Source: Confluentibacter sediminis (GTDB lineage: Bacteria; Bacteroidota; Bacteroidia; Flavobacteriales; Flavobacteriaceae). Taken from it: DNA of 64,000 bases. The notes below the pieces were generated by a model that was given only the letters and a program-made list of their open reading frames with translations, was not told the DNA's origin and did no database searches. Both the position numbers and the translations under genes were made by a program. The stretch covers positions 124,001-188,000 of the forward strand of contig NZ_QKPO01000001.1 of the NCBI RefSeq assembly GCF_003258355.1. The letters run 5' to 3'. Shown here piece after piece: positions 1 through 11,432 of this stretch. The number at the start of each line of letters is the position of its first letter. The first letter of the stretch is position 1.

Positions 1-372
1 GTGAGATATGGTGAAACCGACCAAATGGGAGTTGTTTATCACGGAAACTACGCATTATACCTTGAAATGGGGCGTATTGAGTGGTTACGCAAGCTGGGGA
101 TTTCTTATAAAAGCATGGAAGAAAATGGCATCATGTTGCCTGTAGTTTCCCTTAATATAAATTATAAAAAATCAGCGGGTTATGATGATGTAATTAATGT
201 AAAAACACAACTCAAAAATAAGCCCACAGCGAAGATTGAATTTGACTATGAAATCACCAATGAAAAAGGAGACATTTTAACAACTGCTAGTACCATTTTG
301 GTATTTATTGATAAAAATACGAATAGACCCATTAAAGCGCCACAATATATATTGGATGCCTTGGATGATTAA
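1..372 (+). CDS. Acyl-CoA thioesterase, YbgC/4HBT hotdog family (5' partial)
   Basis: A single-domain hotdog-fold thioesterase that would hydrolyse acyl-CoA thioesters in the cytoplasm. The start reads RYGETDQMGVVYHGNY, the conserved active-site segment of the YbgC/4-hydroxybenzoyl-CoA thioesterase family, with the catalytic Asp and the VYHGNY helix. Family members normally have 5 to 15 residues before this motif, so the GTG at base 1 is very probably an internal Val codon and the true start lies upstream of the window. The C-terminus is complete. It converges with the YigZ gene, with 2 bases between the stop codons. Confidence 0.9.
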   Translation: MRYGETDQMGVVYHGNYALYLEMGRIEWLRKLGISYKSMEENGIMLPVVSLNINYKKSAGYDDVINVKTQLKNKPTAKIEFDYEITNEKGDILTTASTILVFIDKNTNRPIKAPQYILDALDD

Positions 373-374
373 TT

Positions 375-983
375 TTATATAGGTGTTATTTTAATTTCAA
401 AAAGAGTGTCAAATATGTCAAAAATGTATTGGGCATCTTTTTTTCTTACTGAAATATAAATGTCACAATTCAATTCTAATTTTTGATTGGTAATATTAAT
501 GTTGTTCTCTTTTATAATACGCATAACTTTATTCATGTTCTTATAATCGAATGTGATACAATACTCAATATTTATCGTTTTTTCAACTATTTGAGAGGCT
601 TCTAGAGTTTGCTGGGCGGTTGTTTTGTATGCTTGTATTAAGCCGCCAACGCCCAATTTAACGCCGCCGAAATAACGAACTATAACAATCAAGATGTTAG
701 TAACATCAAAAGACTGAATTTGACCATAAATAGGCATGCCCGCAGAATTGTTAGGCTCGCCGTCATCATTAGCACGAAAAATTAAAGTCTCAGTCCCTAA
801 TTGGTATGCATAGCACCAATGTCTCGCTGCATGATGTTTCTTTTTTAATAATTCAATATGGGTTTTAATATCATCTTCATTTAGAACAGGAAAAGCATAG
901 CCGTAAAATTTACTGTTTTTGTCTTTAAACAAAACATCTTCGGTGCTAGTTTCAATAGTTTTGTATGTATCTTTTTCCGCCAA
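375..983 (-). CDS. YigZ/IMPACT family protein
   Basis: Small cytoplasmic protein of the YigZ/IMPACT family, whose bacterial role is poorly defined. The N-terminal IMPACT domain carries the family signature: ANDDGEPNNSAGMPI around residues 72-86, followed by VRYFGGVKLGVGGL. The C-terminal part fits the DUF1949 ferredoxin-like domain. Its 202 residues match the usual length of about 200. It is the last gene of a minus-strand run ribD-HAD-YigZ and starts 4 bases after the HAD stop codon, so it is likely co-transcribed. Confidence 0.9.
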   Translation of the reverse strand: MAEKDTYKTIETSTEDVLFKDKNSKFYGYAFPVLNEDDIKTHIELLKKKHHAARHWCYAYQLGTETLIFRANDDGEPNNSAGMPIYGQIQSFDVTNILIVIVRYFGGVKLGVGGLIQAYKTTAQQTLEASQIVEKTINIEYCITFDYKNMNKVMRIIKENNINITNQKLELNCDIYISVRKKDAQYIFDIFDTLFEIKITPI

Positions 984-987
984 AAAA

Positions 988-1602
988 TTAAATGAATAGA
1001 TTGTTTTTTACTTTAAAAAGAGTAGTAATGTCTTCAGTTTTAGGATTAATATGCCACGTATTAATATTTAAAGAATTGGCAGTTTTAATGTTGTCTTTAT
1101 TATCGTCAATAAATAAACATTCTTTGGCATTTAAGTTATTTGTATGCAAAACAAACTCAAAAATATCTTTATTTGGTTTTCTTAAATGAATCTCATGAGA
1201 TAAGTAGAAAGCATCAAAGCAATTTTTAAAAGTTTCATAAAAAGTAATATGCTTTTTTATCCAATCAATATGAAGTTCGTTGGTATTGCTCAAAAGAATC
1301 AATTTATATTTTGAAGTGTTCTTTAATTCATTTAAAAATTCAAGTCTATGTTTTGGAAAATCTCTCAGTATGAAATTCCAAATGTTAATAAGTGCTTCTT
1401 TGGGAAATTCAGGAAAGTTTTCACTGTAAAATTCTAAAAATTCATCAGTTGAAATTAAGCCTTGTTCATAAAGACTGTTAAAAGCTAACATCTCTTCAGA
1501 GAAAGAAGCGATTTTAAAATGGTTAAAGGCATTTTGTGTGAAACCTTCAATATCCAAATCGATAAATACATCGCCAAAATCGAAAATAATAGTTTTAATC
1601 AT
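988..1602 (-). CDS. HAD-superfamily hydrolase (subfamily IA, YihX-like)
   Basis: Predicted cytoplasmic phosphatase of the haloacid dehalogenase superfamily. Visible motifs are the nucleophile segment IIFDFGDVFIDLD at the N-terminus, motif II LLSNTNE, the motif III lysine in LRKPNKDIF, and the acidic motif IV FIDDNKDN. I start it at the internal Met (MIKTIIFDFG) because family members begin 3 to 5 residues before the FD motif; the open frame runs 8 codons further upstream. This start overlaps the end of ribD by 8 bases, which suggests translational coupling. The substrate cannot be read from the sequence. Confidence 0.88.
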   Translation of the reverse strand: MIKTIIFDFGDVFIDLDIEGFTQNAFNHFKIASFSEEMLAFNSLYEQGLISTDEFLEFYSENFPEFPKEALINIWNFILRDFPKHRLEFLNELKNTSKYKLILLSNTNELHIDWIKKHITFYETFKNCFDAFYLSHEIHLRKPNKDIFEFVLHTNNLNAKECLFIDDNKDNIKTANSLNINTWHINPKTEDITTLFKVKNNLFI

Positions 1603-2599
1603 TTCTGTAAATGTTAAGAATATCACCCATGATACATTCTTTAGAAGTTAATTTGCCATTTAAATGTGGAGCTTCAATACCTTTATTAAAAGAAATACTT
1701 CCTATGAAGATTCTGGCTTCATCCCATAAATCTTCATCTAAGAAAGTTTGAAGCATCTGTCTGCCACCTTCTATAATTACTGAGTTTATATCACTTTGAA
1801 ATAAAATATTACAAATTTTATTAGCGACTTGTTTTGAGAAATCCAAGTCGTTTTTTGAAATGAGAATTATTTGAGCTTCTTCGTTAAAAACTGCCAGCTT
1901 TTTAGATAGTTTTACATCTTTATCCAAAACAATTCTGATTGGATTTTGTCCTGTCCAATCTCGAACAGTTAAGCTCGGATTATCTTGTAAGACCGTATTG
2001 GTACCTACTAAAATGGCTTGTTCTTCGGCACGCCATTTATGGGTTAATTGTCTGGAATAGTCGTTGCTAATCCAAACTGGTTTTTGTTCATTTTTGGTTT
2101 CTGGCGCCATAAAACCATCCGAGCTTTCTGCCCATTTTAAAATGATATAAGGACGTTTTTTGTTGTGGAATGTAAAGAATCGTTTGTGATGTTCTCTACA
2201 TTCAGCTTCTAAAATACCTACAGTGACGTTGCAACCAGAATTTTTAAGTTTTTCAATGCCTTTTCCAGCTACTTTAATATTATCATCCATACATCCAATA
2301 ACCACATTGGGGATGTTATGTTCAACAATTAGGTCGCTACAAGGTGGTGTTTTTCCAAAATGGGAGCAAGGCTCTAAAGTCACATATAAGGTCGATTCTT
2401 TTAATAAATGTTTATCAACAACGGCATTTATGGCATTGACTTCGGCATGATTGCCACCATAAGAGCTGGTAAAACCTTCGCCAATAATGGTGTGATTATG
2501 AACAATAACACTGCCCACCATAGGATTGGGGCGAGTGCTTCCTAAACCATTTTTGGCGATTTCAATACAACGATTTATATATTTTTCATGTATATTCAC
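1595..2599 (-). CDS. ribD: Bifunctional riboflavin biosynthesis protein RibD
   Basis: Deaminates and then reduces the pyrimidine product of GTP cyclohydrolase II in riboflavin synthesis. The N-terminal cytidine-deaminase-like domain shows the zinc site HAEVNAI and LEPCSHFGKTPPC; the C-terminal half is the DHFR-like reductase domain (WAESSDGF, GTNTVLQDNPSLTVR, IIEGG). Its 334 residues are slightly short for RibD (about 350-370). The start is a GTG only four bases downstream of a TATTTTTG promoter box, so the message is probably leaderless. It is divergent from a GNAT gene 22 bases away. Confidence 0.95.
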   Translation of the reverse strand: MNIHEKYINRCIEIAKNGLGSTRPNPMVGSVIVHNHTIIGEGFTSSYGGNHAEVNAINAVVDKHLLKESTLYVTLEPCSHFGKTPPCSDLIVEHNIPNVVIGCMDDNIKVAGKGIEKLKNSGCNVTVGILEAECREHHKRFFTFHNKKRPYIILKWAESSDGFMAPETKNEQKPVWISNDYSRQLTHKWRAEEQAILVGTNTVLQDNPSLTVRDWTGQNPIRIVLDKDVKLSKKLAVFNEEAQIILISKNDLDFSKQVANKICNILFQSDINSVIIEGGRQMLQTFLDEDLWDEARIFIGSISFNKGIEAPHLNGKLTSKECIMGDILNIYRND

Positions 2600-2603
2600 A
2601 GCA

Positions 2604-2611
2604 CAAAAATA
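2604..2611 (-). promoter_or_regulatory. Bacteroidota -7 promoter box for ribD
   Basis: The minus strand reads TATTTTTG, a perfect match to TAnnTTTG. Four bases separate it from the GTG start of ribD, so transcription should begin at or within a base or two of the start codon. Confidence 0.6.
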
Positions 2612-2621
2612 AGATTAATTA

Positions 2622-3109
2622 ATGGGTATAAACAATATCGTTATAAGAGAAATTCAACCCAAGGATAACAAGCAAATAGAAGCTATTATTAGAGCCTGTT
2701 TCCATGAATTTAAAATTCCTTTGGAAGGCACAGCCTATGCAGATGTTGAAACGACTCGCATGTATGAATCTTATCAAAATGACAATGATGTGTATTTTGT
2801 TATTGAAGGCGATGGTAAAGTTTTAGGTGGCGGAGGTGTGAAACCTTTAAAAGATTTTGAAACTGACATTTGTGAAATACAAAAAATGTATTTTTCACCA
2901 GAAATAAGAGGAAAAGGTTATGGTAAATTATTATTTGAAAGATGTTTACAAGCAGCAAAAGATTTAGGTTATAAACAAAGCTATATAGAATCTGCACCAC
3001 AACTTAAAGCCGCCATTCACATATATGAAGGTTATGGGTTTAAACATTTGAAAGGTGGATTGGGAAGCACAGGACATTATTCTTGTGGTGTTTGGATGAT
3101 AAAAGCGTT

Positions 3110-3113
<4 letters not shown>
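2622..3113 (+). CDS. GNAT family N-acetyltransferase
   Basis: Acetyl-CoA-dependent acyltransferase of the GNAT superfamily; the substrate is unknown. The acetyl-CoA binding motif A is clear: IQKMYFSPEIRGKGYGKLLF around residues 85-104, with the R-G-x-G-Y-G loop. The final beta strands include HIYEGYGFKHL, typical of the C-terminal GNAT motif B. At 163 residues the domain is complete and nothing else is fused. Its stop codon overlaps the prmC start (ATGA, bases 3110-3113), indicating translational coupling to prmC. Confidence 0.9.
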
Positions 3114-5967
<2,854 letters not shown>

Positions 5968-5981
5968 AAAGTAATCATTTT

Positions 5982-6006
5982 ATCGATAAAATGTATTTTT
6001 TTATCG
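5982..6006 (+). promoter_or_regulatory. Putative operator, copy 1 (shared with copy at 7240)
   Basis: A 25-bp element that begins ATCGAT and ends ATCG and contains the inverted repeat CGATAAAA/TTTTATCG. It matches the element at 7240-7264 at 21 of 25 positions. Each copy lies just upstream of the promoter of a polytopic membrane-protein gene, so a common regulator is likely. The regulator is unknown. Confidence 0.55.
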
Positions 6007-6027
6007 TTTAATTGTAAAAATAATGTT

Positions 6028-6035
6028 TATATTTG
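6028..6035 (+). promoter_or_regulatory. -7 promoter box for the membrane-protein gene at 6051
   Basis: TATATTTG, a perfect TAnnTTTG box. It covers the TTG codon at 6033 that would otherwise be the furthest-upstream start, which argues that translation really begins at the ATG at 6051. Confidence 0.6.
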
Positions 6036-6050
6036 CAAAGTAACAATTTT

Positions 6051-6770
6051 ATGTCTCTCATGAACAAGTTTAAAATCTTGGTTGGTTTACTGTTATTGAT
6101 TTATGTACTTTTTGCTATTTTTGAATTTAGGGGAAATGATTTAATAGCTTTTTATTTAAGATCTTTGATTTTTCCTTTTTTTGCTTTAATGTATTTTGTT
6201 ACTGTTAGAGAAAGGTCGATCTTTTTTAATTTGTTTTTAATTTTTTATTCTATATCAGAGCTTTTAGCTTTAATTTCAGATAAATTAAGTAGTGATGTAG
6301 ATTATTTTTTAGGTAACTCATTATACATTTTTGCTTATTTAATGCTGCTTATTAATATTTGTAAATCGATTAGTTTGATTCATCTTCTTAAAAATTTCAA
6401 AATGCATTTAGTCGTCTTAACTGCTTTAAATGTTTACATTGTTTATGTTTTGCAGCACATTATAGATCCTCATGTGGAATTAAACTATGAATATTTTGTT
6501 GAGATGTTTTATAATATTATTGTATTGTTATTATTGTCTAGTTCTCTTTTAAATTATTTTTATAGAGATAACAAAAAGTCTTTATATTTATTTGTAGGTT
6601 CTTTATGCATAGTGTTTTCTGAAGTAATAAGTGTAGCTTATCTGTATGTTACAAAGCAAAATCTATTGAATTTTTTAGCTGTTTCCCTCTCTCTATTAGC
6701 TTTTTATTTCTTTTACCAACAGTCTAAGCTTAAGGATGAAGAGCGAATAAATCACATGATGATTAATTAA
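6051..6770 (+). CDS. Polytopic membrane protein, YhhN-like layout, unknown function
   Basis: A very hydrophobic protein of about 239 residues with roughly eight predicted membrane segments and short Lys-rich loops (for example IHLLKNFKMH). I do not recognise a characterised family with certainty. The segment order and an acidic residue in the second pair of helices (SISELLALISDKL) resemble YhhN/TMEM86-like proteins. It is similar in size and layout to the gene at 7307, and both carry the same upstream 25-bp element. Start choice: the TTG at 6033 lies inside the -7 box, so the ATG at 6051 (or 6060) is preferred. Its end overlaps the convergent DoxX gene by 4 bases. Confidence 0.75.
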   Translation: MSLMNKFKILVGLLLLIYVLFAIFEFRGNDLIAFYLRSLIFPFFALMYFVTVRERSIFFNLFLIFYSISELLALISDKLSSDVDYFLGNSLYIFAYLMLLINICKSISLIHLLKNFKMHLVVLTALNVYIVYVLQHIIDPHVELNYEYFVEMFYNIIVLLLLSSSLLNYFYRDNKKSLYLFVGSLCIVFSEVISVAYLYVTKQNLLNFLAVSLSLLAFYFFYQQSKLKDEERINHMMIN

Positions 6771-7147
6771 TTTCTTTTTAAAAAAGGGACTGTTTTTCTA
6801 TATAAATAAAGAATAATTGCGGCAAGTATAAAAGTTAATATGGCTGTATAGAATAAAATGCCTCTGTCTCCATTTATTTCAATGCCCAATCTTGTTAAAT
6901 GCATAAATATAGCACTGACAATAATTCCTAAAGTCAATACTGTTCCAAGCCATATTGTTTTTGGAATGAATAAAAAAATGCCAGCTATAAGTTCTATAGC
7001 TCCAATAACAATTCTTCCTACTGGTTCTAAGCCAGCTTTAGTAAAAATGTAAACACTATCAGGATGTGCGGTAAATTTAAAACGTAATGTTTGAATTAGA
7101 ATAACGGCAACAATAATTCTTAGGATGAGAGGTAGGTGCTTTTTCAT
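6767..7147 (-). CDS. DoxX-like integral membrane protein
   Basis: A 126-residue protein with four predicted membrane helices. The layout matches the DoxX/DoxD-like family: TKAGLEPVGRIVIGAIELIAG in the second helix region, then a Leu/Ile-rich helix with GIIVSAIFMHL. Proteins of this family are linked to membrane redox functions in some bacteria, but the exact role here is unknown. It lies between the two related membrane-protein genes at 6051 and 7307, on the opposite strand, and converges on the first. Confidence 0.8.
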   Translation of the reverse strand: MKKHLPLILRIIVAVILIQTLRFKFTAHPDSVYIFTKAGLEPVGRIVIGAIELIAGIFLFIPKTIWLGTVLTLGIIVSAIFMHLTRLGIEINGDRGILFYTAILTFILAAIILYLYRKTVPFLKRN

Positions 7148-7239
7148 AGATGTATTTTAATTGTTAGACGAATAATTGGTCATGACTTATCGCTAGTTCG
7201 TTTCGCTAATCACTAATTAAATTGAAATTTAACAATATA

Positions 7240-7264
7240 ATCGATGAAATGCTTGTTTTTATCG
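7240..7264 (+). promoter_or_regulatory. Putative operator, copy 2 (shared with copy at 5982)
   Basis: The second copy of the 25-bp ATCGAT...TTTTTATCG element, 21 of 25 positions identical to 5982-6006. It overlaps the TTG (7253-7255) that could serve as the -33 element of the downstream promoter, so a bound protein would probably affect transcription directly. Confidence 0.55.
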
Positions 7265-7275
7265 ATGTAATTTAT

Positions 7276-7283
7276 TACATTTG
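7276..7283 (+). promoter_or_regulatory. -7 promoter box for the membrane-protein gene at 7307
   Basis: TACATTTG, a perfect TAnnTTTG match. A TTG lies 20 bases upstream at 7253-7255, the expected spacing for a Bacteroidota -33 element. Confidence 0.65.
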
Positions 7284-7306
7284 TAGCCCCTACTTATAAA
7301 TCAACC

Positions 7307-8068
7307 ATGAAAAATATATTTAAAATAAGTTATAATGCTGTGTTTTTTTTAGCACTATTGTCTTTATTAACTGTGAATTTTTATACAGCGTACAGTGAAG
7401 ATGCTTTGTTTTTAAATACGTTTAAAGCCATATTGATTCCATGTTTTTTAATAGTTTTCTTTATTAAGAATAAAAGATTGAATTTAGCTTTTGCTGCTTT
7501 TTTGATGTTTTCTTTTTTTGGAGACTTTTCGACTTTATTCTTACTAAATGATTCTAATACTAATACTTCAAATATTATGTACCTGTTTGGATATTTAGTG
7601 TTGATTGTTATATCTATTTCTAAGTTTAAACTTGCGGATGTTGATAAGGTAGTTGGTTTTTACTTGCTGGGAATTTTATTAATAAATGGTTATTTTTTAT
7701 GCACCTTATGTGGTATTTTAAAAGCTGTAATAGTAGACAGTACAGAAATGGTTTTGTTTGGAGCTAAAAGTATGGCATTAATATTTTTAGTATTTATTTC
7801 TTTTGCAGTATATCTTGGTAAACAAACAAAAGCATCCATTCTTTTTTTAATAATGTCTATATGTTTTGCTTTCTCTGATATTTTAAATTACGTAGTTCAC
7901 TATTATATTTATAATTGGAGTATTTTGATGATTGATAGATTGCTATATGTCACAGGTCTGTTCTTTGCTTTCAAGTATGTGATTGAAACTAACAACACGG
8001 AAAGAGAAACATATATCAGAAGAAATGTAAGAGAAGAGGCTTATTCTGGAGATAATATTATGGCTTAA
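7307..8068 (+). CDS. Polytopic membrane protein, YhhN-like, unknown function
   Basis: A protein of 253 residues with about eight predicted membrane helices. Acidic residues in helices (SFFGDFSTLF, CFAFSDILNY) follow the pattern of the YhhN/TMEM86 family, some of whose eukaryotic members are lysoplasmalogenases; that function is only a possibility here. The C-terminal tail is hydrophilic and Arg/Glu-rich (REEAYSGDN). It is probably a distant paralogue of the gene at 6051, with which it shares a 25-bp upstream element. Its stop overlaps the convergent metallophosphatase by 4 bases. Confidence 0.78.
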   Translation: MKNIFKISYNAVFFLALLSLLTVNFYTAYSEDALFLNTFKAILIPCFLIVFFIKNKRLNLAFAAFLMFSFFGDFSTLFLLNDSNTNTSNIMYLFGYLVLIVISISKFKLADVDKVVGFYLLGILLINGYFLCTLCGILKAVIVDSTEMVLFGAKSMALIFLVFISFAVYLGKQTKASILFLIMSICFAFSDILNYVVHYYIYNWSILMIDRLLYVTGLFFAFKYVIETNNTERETYIRRNVREEAYSGDNIMA

Positions 8069-8982
8069 ATAACGATGGAGGTTCCATTAGCTGTTTTATT
8101 TTTTTCAGAATCAAAATAAAAATCAATCCTGCCTAAATTGATACCATAACAGCCTACTTGGTTTACGAGCATATTTTTGCCTTCTATATTGCTAACGATA
8201 GCTGGTTTAGATAAAAAAGTATGTGTATGACCGCCAATAATTAAATCAATATCTTTTGTTGCAGCAGCTAATTTTAAATCACTTATTTTATTGGGATTGT
8301 CTTTGTAATCATAGCCTAAATGAGATAGGCAAACAATTAAATCACAGGACTCATTTTCTTTTAAAATTCGACTCATTTCTTGTGCTGTTTCCAAAGGGTT
8401 CAGATATTTGGTTTCTTTATACATGTTCTTGTCTACTAATCCATCTAATTCAATCCCTAAACCAAAAACGCCTATTTTAATATTGTCTTTTTTAAACACT
8501 CGATAAGGCTTGGTGTGTGTGTCCATAATTGTATTTGAAAAATCATAATTTGAACATATAAAATCAAATTTAGCATGTGGCAATTGTGCATATAGGCCAT
8601 CTATGCCATTGTCAAAATCATGATTGCCAATGGTTGATGCGTCGTATTTCAGCATACTCATTAGCTTAAATTCTAGTTCTCCTCCATAATAATTAAAGTA
8701 AGGGGTTCCTTGAAAAATATCGCCAGCATCTAATAATAAGGTATTTGGATTTTCATGTCTAATAGACTCTATCAGACTGGCTCTTCTAGCAACACCGCCT
8801 TTATTAGCATTTCTGCCATCTTCTGGGCCAAAAACGTCTATATGGCTATGTACATCATTCGTGTGTAAAATGGTGATTTTAGAAGTCTTTGGAGCAGTTG
8901 AAAACGATTGCAAACCCAAACCGCCAAGTGTCAATAAACCAGTTGCTACGGATGTTTTTTGTAAAAAATCTCTACGTTTCAT
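8065..8982 (-). CDS. Tat-exported metallophosphatase (5'-nucleotidase N-domain)
   Basis: Periplasmic calcineurin-like phosphoesterase, equal to the catalytic N-terminal domain of 5'-nucleotidase/UshA enzymes. A twin-arginine signal is present (MKRRDFLQKTSVATG). The metal ligands appear in order: HTNDVHSH, DAGDIFQG, GNHDFDNG and GGHTHTF. The usual C-terminal substrate-binding domain is absent; it is encoded by the gene directly upstream (8995-9753), 12 bases away in the same operon. The two probably act together on nucleotides or related phosphoesters. Confidence 0.92.
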   Translation of the reverse strand: MKRRDFLQKTSVATGLLTLGGLGLQSFSTAPKTSKITILHTNDVHSHIDVFGPEDGRNANKGGVARRASLIESIRHENPNTLLLDAGDIFQGTPYFNYYGGELEFKLMSMLKYDASTIGNHDFDNGIDGLYAQLPHAKFDFICSNYDFSNTIMDTHTKPYRVFKKDNIKIGVFGLGIELDGLVDKNMYKETKYLNPLETAQEMSRILKENESCDLIVCLSHLGYDYKDNPNKISDLKLAAATKDIDLIIGGHTHTFLSKPAIVSNIEGKNMLVNQVGCYGINLGRIDFYFDSEKNKTANGTSIVI

Positions 8983-8994
8983 GTTGTGAAATCT

Positions 8995-9753
8995 TTATTT
9001 TATTTGAATGAATCTGTCATCAATAACAGGTTTTATGGTGTCTACTTTTTTAAAGTTATCTATCAAAGCATTTCTGATTTTATAATTTAAGTTGTAAACA
9101 CTATCATTTGGTTTAAAGAAATTCATGTTATCACCTCCATTAAACAAATAATCGTTGGTAGCTACATAATAGGTTTTGTTGTTTTCAATGGCTTTTCTGT
9201 TTATGGTGGCTTCAACAATATTGAAATCTTTATTGATAACTAATTTTAATTTTGATATTGGATGCGCTTTTTTAGATTTGCTTAAATAGTCAACCAGACT
9301 ATCCAATTGACTTCCTTTCATTTCAACTACTAATAGTGTGTTTTCAAAAGGCATCAATTCAAAAGCAGTTCGGGTAGTGATATTTCCTTTTGAGATGATG
9401 GAGCGAATACCTCCATGGTTTAACAAAACCATATCTATATTTTTACCTGTTCGGCTTTTAAAAATGGGGTTGGCTTCATCATAAACAGCATCAGCCATAA
9501 AGTTGCCGATAGCCGTATTAAATTCGCCATCAGATTTTGTGTAAGTATCTGCTGAATAGGCTAAAACGCTATCTAAATCTTTTTGTATGTGTGCTCTATA
9601 AGGTTTTATAAATGCTTCAATGTCACTTTTAACAGGTAAGCTATCCGAAATAGAAATTTGTTTTCCTTCTATTTTTTCTAAATATAAATGAGATTCCTTA
9701 CATCCGAAAACCAATAATAAAAACAAATAAAAAAAAAGAGGTTTAAAATTCAT
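8995..9753 (-). CDS. 5'-nucleotidase C-terminal domain lipoprotein
   Basis: Encodes only the C-terminal domain of 5'-nucleotidases, which binds the nucleoside. Characteristic motifs are LLNHGGIRS, TTRTAFELMPFENTLL and VATNDYLFNGGDN. The N-terminus is a lipoprotein signal (FYLFLLLVFGCKE), so it should be anchored to a membrane on the periplasmic side, while its catalytic partner carries a Tat signal. It is first in the two-gene operon, giving an order reversed relative to a fused 5'-nucleotidase. Confidence 0.9.
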   Translation of the reverse strand: MNFKPLFFYLFLLLVFGCKESHLYLEKIEGKQISISDSLPVKSDIEAFIKPYRAHIQKDLDSVLAYSADTYTKSDGEFNTAIGNFMADAVYDEANPIFKSRTGKNIDMVLLNHGGIRSIISKGNITTRTAFELMPFENTLLVVEMKGSQLDSLVDYLSKSKKAHPISKLKLVINKDFNIVEATINRKAIENNKTYYVATNDYLFNGGDNMNFFKPNDSVYNLNYKIRNALIDNFKKVDTIKPVIDDRFIQIK

Positions 9754-9799
9754 AACAGATACTTGTGAAATTTTGCTAATATTTTGAATCTACTTTTGT

Positions 9800-9807
9800 T
9801 ACCTTTG
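9800..9807 (+). promoter_or_regulatory. -7 promoter box for the DUF6913-dapA operon
   Basis: TACCTTTG, a perfect TAnnTTTG match, 18 bases before the ATG at 9826. A convincing -33 TTTG at 19-21 bases upstream was not found. Confidence 0.5.
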
Positions 9808-9825
9808 CGCAAAGTATAAAGATAA

Positions 9826-10350
9826 ATGTTTTTAAGGGTTTTTAAAGTAAATTCAAATAAAAAGTATTTAAATAAAATGTTATCCAAACGTTATGTGAAC
9901 GTTGATGATAGTAAGATTGAAAGCTTGGGTGTGGTTTTTAATATGGACGAAATTGAAAATTTTGGGTTGTTTAAAAATTTAGCCGAAAAAATAAAAGTAC
10001 ACCCCAATAATTTTAAGGTGATAGGATTTACTAAAGATAAAAAAACCAATTTAAATACTTGGGACTTATGTTTTAATGAAGATGACTTTGGATGGAAAGG
10101 AGAGATTAAAAATGTGGAATTGCAAGCTTTTCTAGATAAAAAATTCGATGTTTTAATTAGTTATTATTTGGCAGAAGATTTAGAATTAAAATTGATGACA
10201 GCCCTATCTAAAGCTCATTTTAAAGTGGGGATTTTGCAGAATGACCCTAGGTTAAATGATTTAATTATTAACACCAATTTAAAAGAATTTGATGTATTTG
10301 AAAATGAGGTTTTTAAATACCTAACTATATTAAATAAAATTAAAAAATGA
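9826..10350 (+). CDS. DUF6913-type uncharacterised protein
   Basis: A soluble 174-residue protein without a signal peptide or membrane segment. It matches my memory of a small flavobacterial family (DUF6913) that commonly precedes dapA; that family name is from memory and not checked. Features include [19 protein letters not shown] and the core [15 protein letters not shown]. The stop codon overlaps the dapA start by 4 bases, so translation is likely coupled. No enzymatic motif can be recognised. Confidence 0.75.
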   Translation: MFLRVFKVNSNKKYLNKMLSKRYVNVDDSKIESLGVVFNMDEIENFGLFKNLAEKIKVHPNNFKVIGFTKDKKTNLNTWDLCFNEDDFGWKGEIKNVELQAFLDKKFDVLISYYLAEDLELKLMTALSKAHFKVGILQNDPRLNDLIINTNLKEFDVFENEVFKYLTILNKIKK

Positions 10351-11225
10351 ATAGTAAGTTTCTAGGAACTGGAGTTGCTTTGGTTACACCGTTTAAATCA
10401 GATTTAAGTGTAGATCATGAGGCGTTAACAAACATCGTTAACTTCAATATAGATAATGGAATAGATTATCTTGTTATTTGTGGTACAACTGCAGAAAGTG
10501 TAACCATTACAAAGCAAGAGAAAAAAGATATAATAGAAACTATTTCTAAAGCTAATAAAGGGCGCGTACCAATGGTTTTGGGTATTGGTGGGAATAATAC
10601 CCTGCAAGTTATTGAAGAAATAAAAACAACCAATTTAAGTGGAATCGATGCCATCTTATCGGTATCTCCTTACTATACAAAACCAACACAAGAAGGCGTT
10701 TATCAACATTTCAAGGCTGTTTCTGAAGCGTCTCCTATTCCTGTTATTTTATATAACGTGCCTGGTCGCACATCAAAGAATATGGAGCCAGAGACTACTT
10801 TAAGATTGGCCAAAGATTTTAAAAATATTATAGGAGTTAAAGAGGCCGGGAATAATATTGTTCAATATTATAAACTATTAAAAGATAAGCCAGAAGATTT
10901 TTTAATTATTTCGGGAGATGATGATTTAGCCCTTGGAGTTGTTTTGGCTGGTGGTGCTGGTGTTATTTCTGTAATAGGTCAAGGATTTCCAAAGGATTTT
11001 TCAAATATGATTCGTTTAGGATTAAAAGGCGAGTCTAAAGAAGCTTTTAAACTTCATTATAAATTAATAGATGTTATTGGCTATATTTTTGAGGAAAATA
11101 ATCCCGCAGGTATTAAAGCTGTTTTTGAAGCTTTAAATTTATGTCAAGATACGGTTAGGTTGCCTTTGGTTCCAGCATCTGATAATTTGAAGGCCAAAAT
11201 TTTAGATTTTGTAAATCAATATTAG
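10347..11225 (+). CDS. dapA: 4-hydroxy-tetrahydrodipicolinate synthase DapA
   Basis: Condenses pyruvate with aspartate semialdehyde, the first committed step to diaminopimelate and lysine. The TIM-barrel motifs are all present: the GTTAES phosphate-like loop, [16 protein letters not shown] with the catalytic Tyr, YNVPGRT, and the Schiff-base Lys in GVKEAGN. Length of 292 is standard. It is translationally coupled to the small gene upstream. No terminator is apparent immediately downstream. Confidence 0.97.
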   Translation: MNSKFLGTGVALVTPFKSDLSVDHEALTNIVNFNIDNGIDYLVICGTTAESVTITKQEKKDIIETISKANKGRVPMVLGIGGNNTLQVIEEIKTTNLSGIDAILSVSPYYTKPTQEGVYQHFKAVSEASPIPVILYNVPGRTSKNMEPETTLRLAKDFKNIIGVKEAGNNIVQYYKLLKDKPEDFLIISGDDDLALGVVLAGGAGVISVIGQGFPKDFSNMIRLGLKGESKEAFKLHYKLIDVIGYIFEENNPAGIKAVFEALNLCQDTVRLPLVPASDNLKAKILDFVNQY

Positions 11226-11314
11226 TGTTAAATATAACTTAAACCTTATTGTTACTGTATTTTAGAGGCTATTTTAGTAAAAAAATTATATTTTTAAAAT
11301 CCATTATAATAACT

Positions 11315-11322
11315 TAATTTTG
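11315..11322 (+). promoter_or_regulatory. -7 promoter box for the bamD operon
   Basis: TAATTTTG, a TAnnTTTG match, giving a leader of about 105 bases before bamD. The leader holds a 22-codon open frame (11345-11413) that I do not support as a gene. Confidence 0.5.
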
Positions 11323-11432
11323 CCTCCTGTTTAAAATTTATGAAATGAGCCTAGTTGATGTTTTTGATAATAAAACTTTAATGTTAATTAAGCGAATTAT
11401 ATCTGACAGATAAGAAGCGAGAAGACAAACTG

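Noticed and set aside
6033-6050. Upstream TTG start for the membrane-protein gene
   Set aside because: The TTG is inside a perfect TATATTTG promoter box, so it would not be in the message.
11345-11413. 22-codon open frame in the bamD leader
   Set aside because: Very short, no recognisable family; may be chance in an AT-rich leader.
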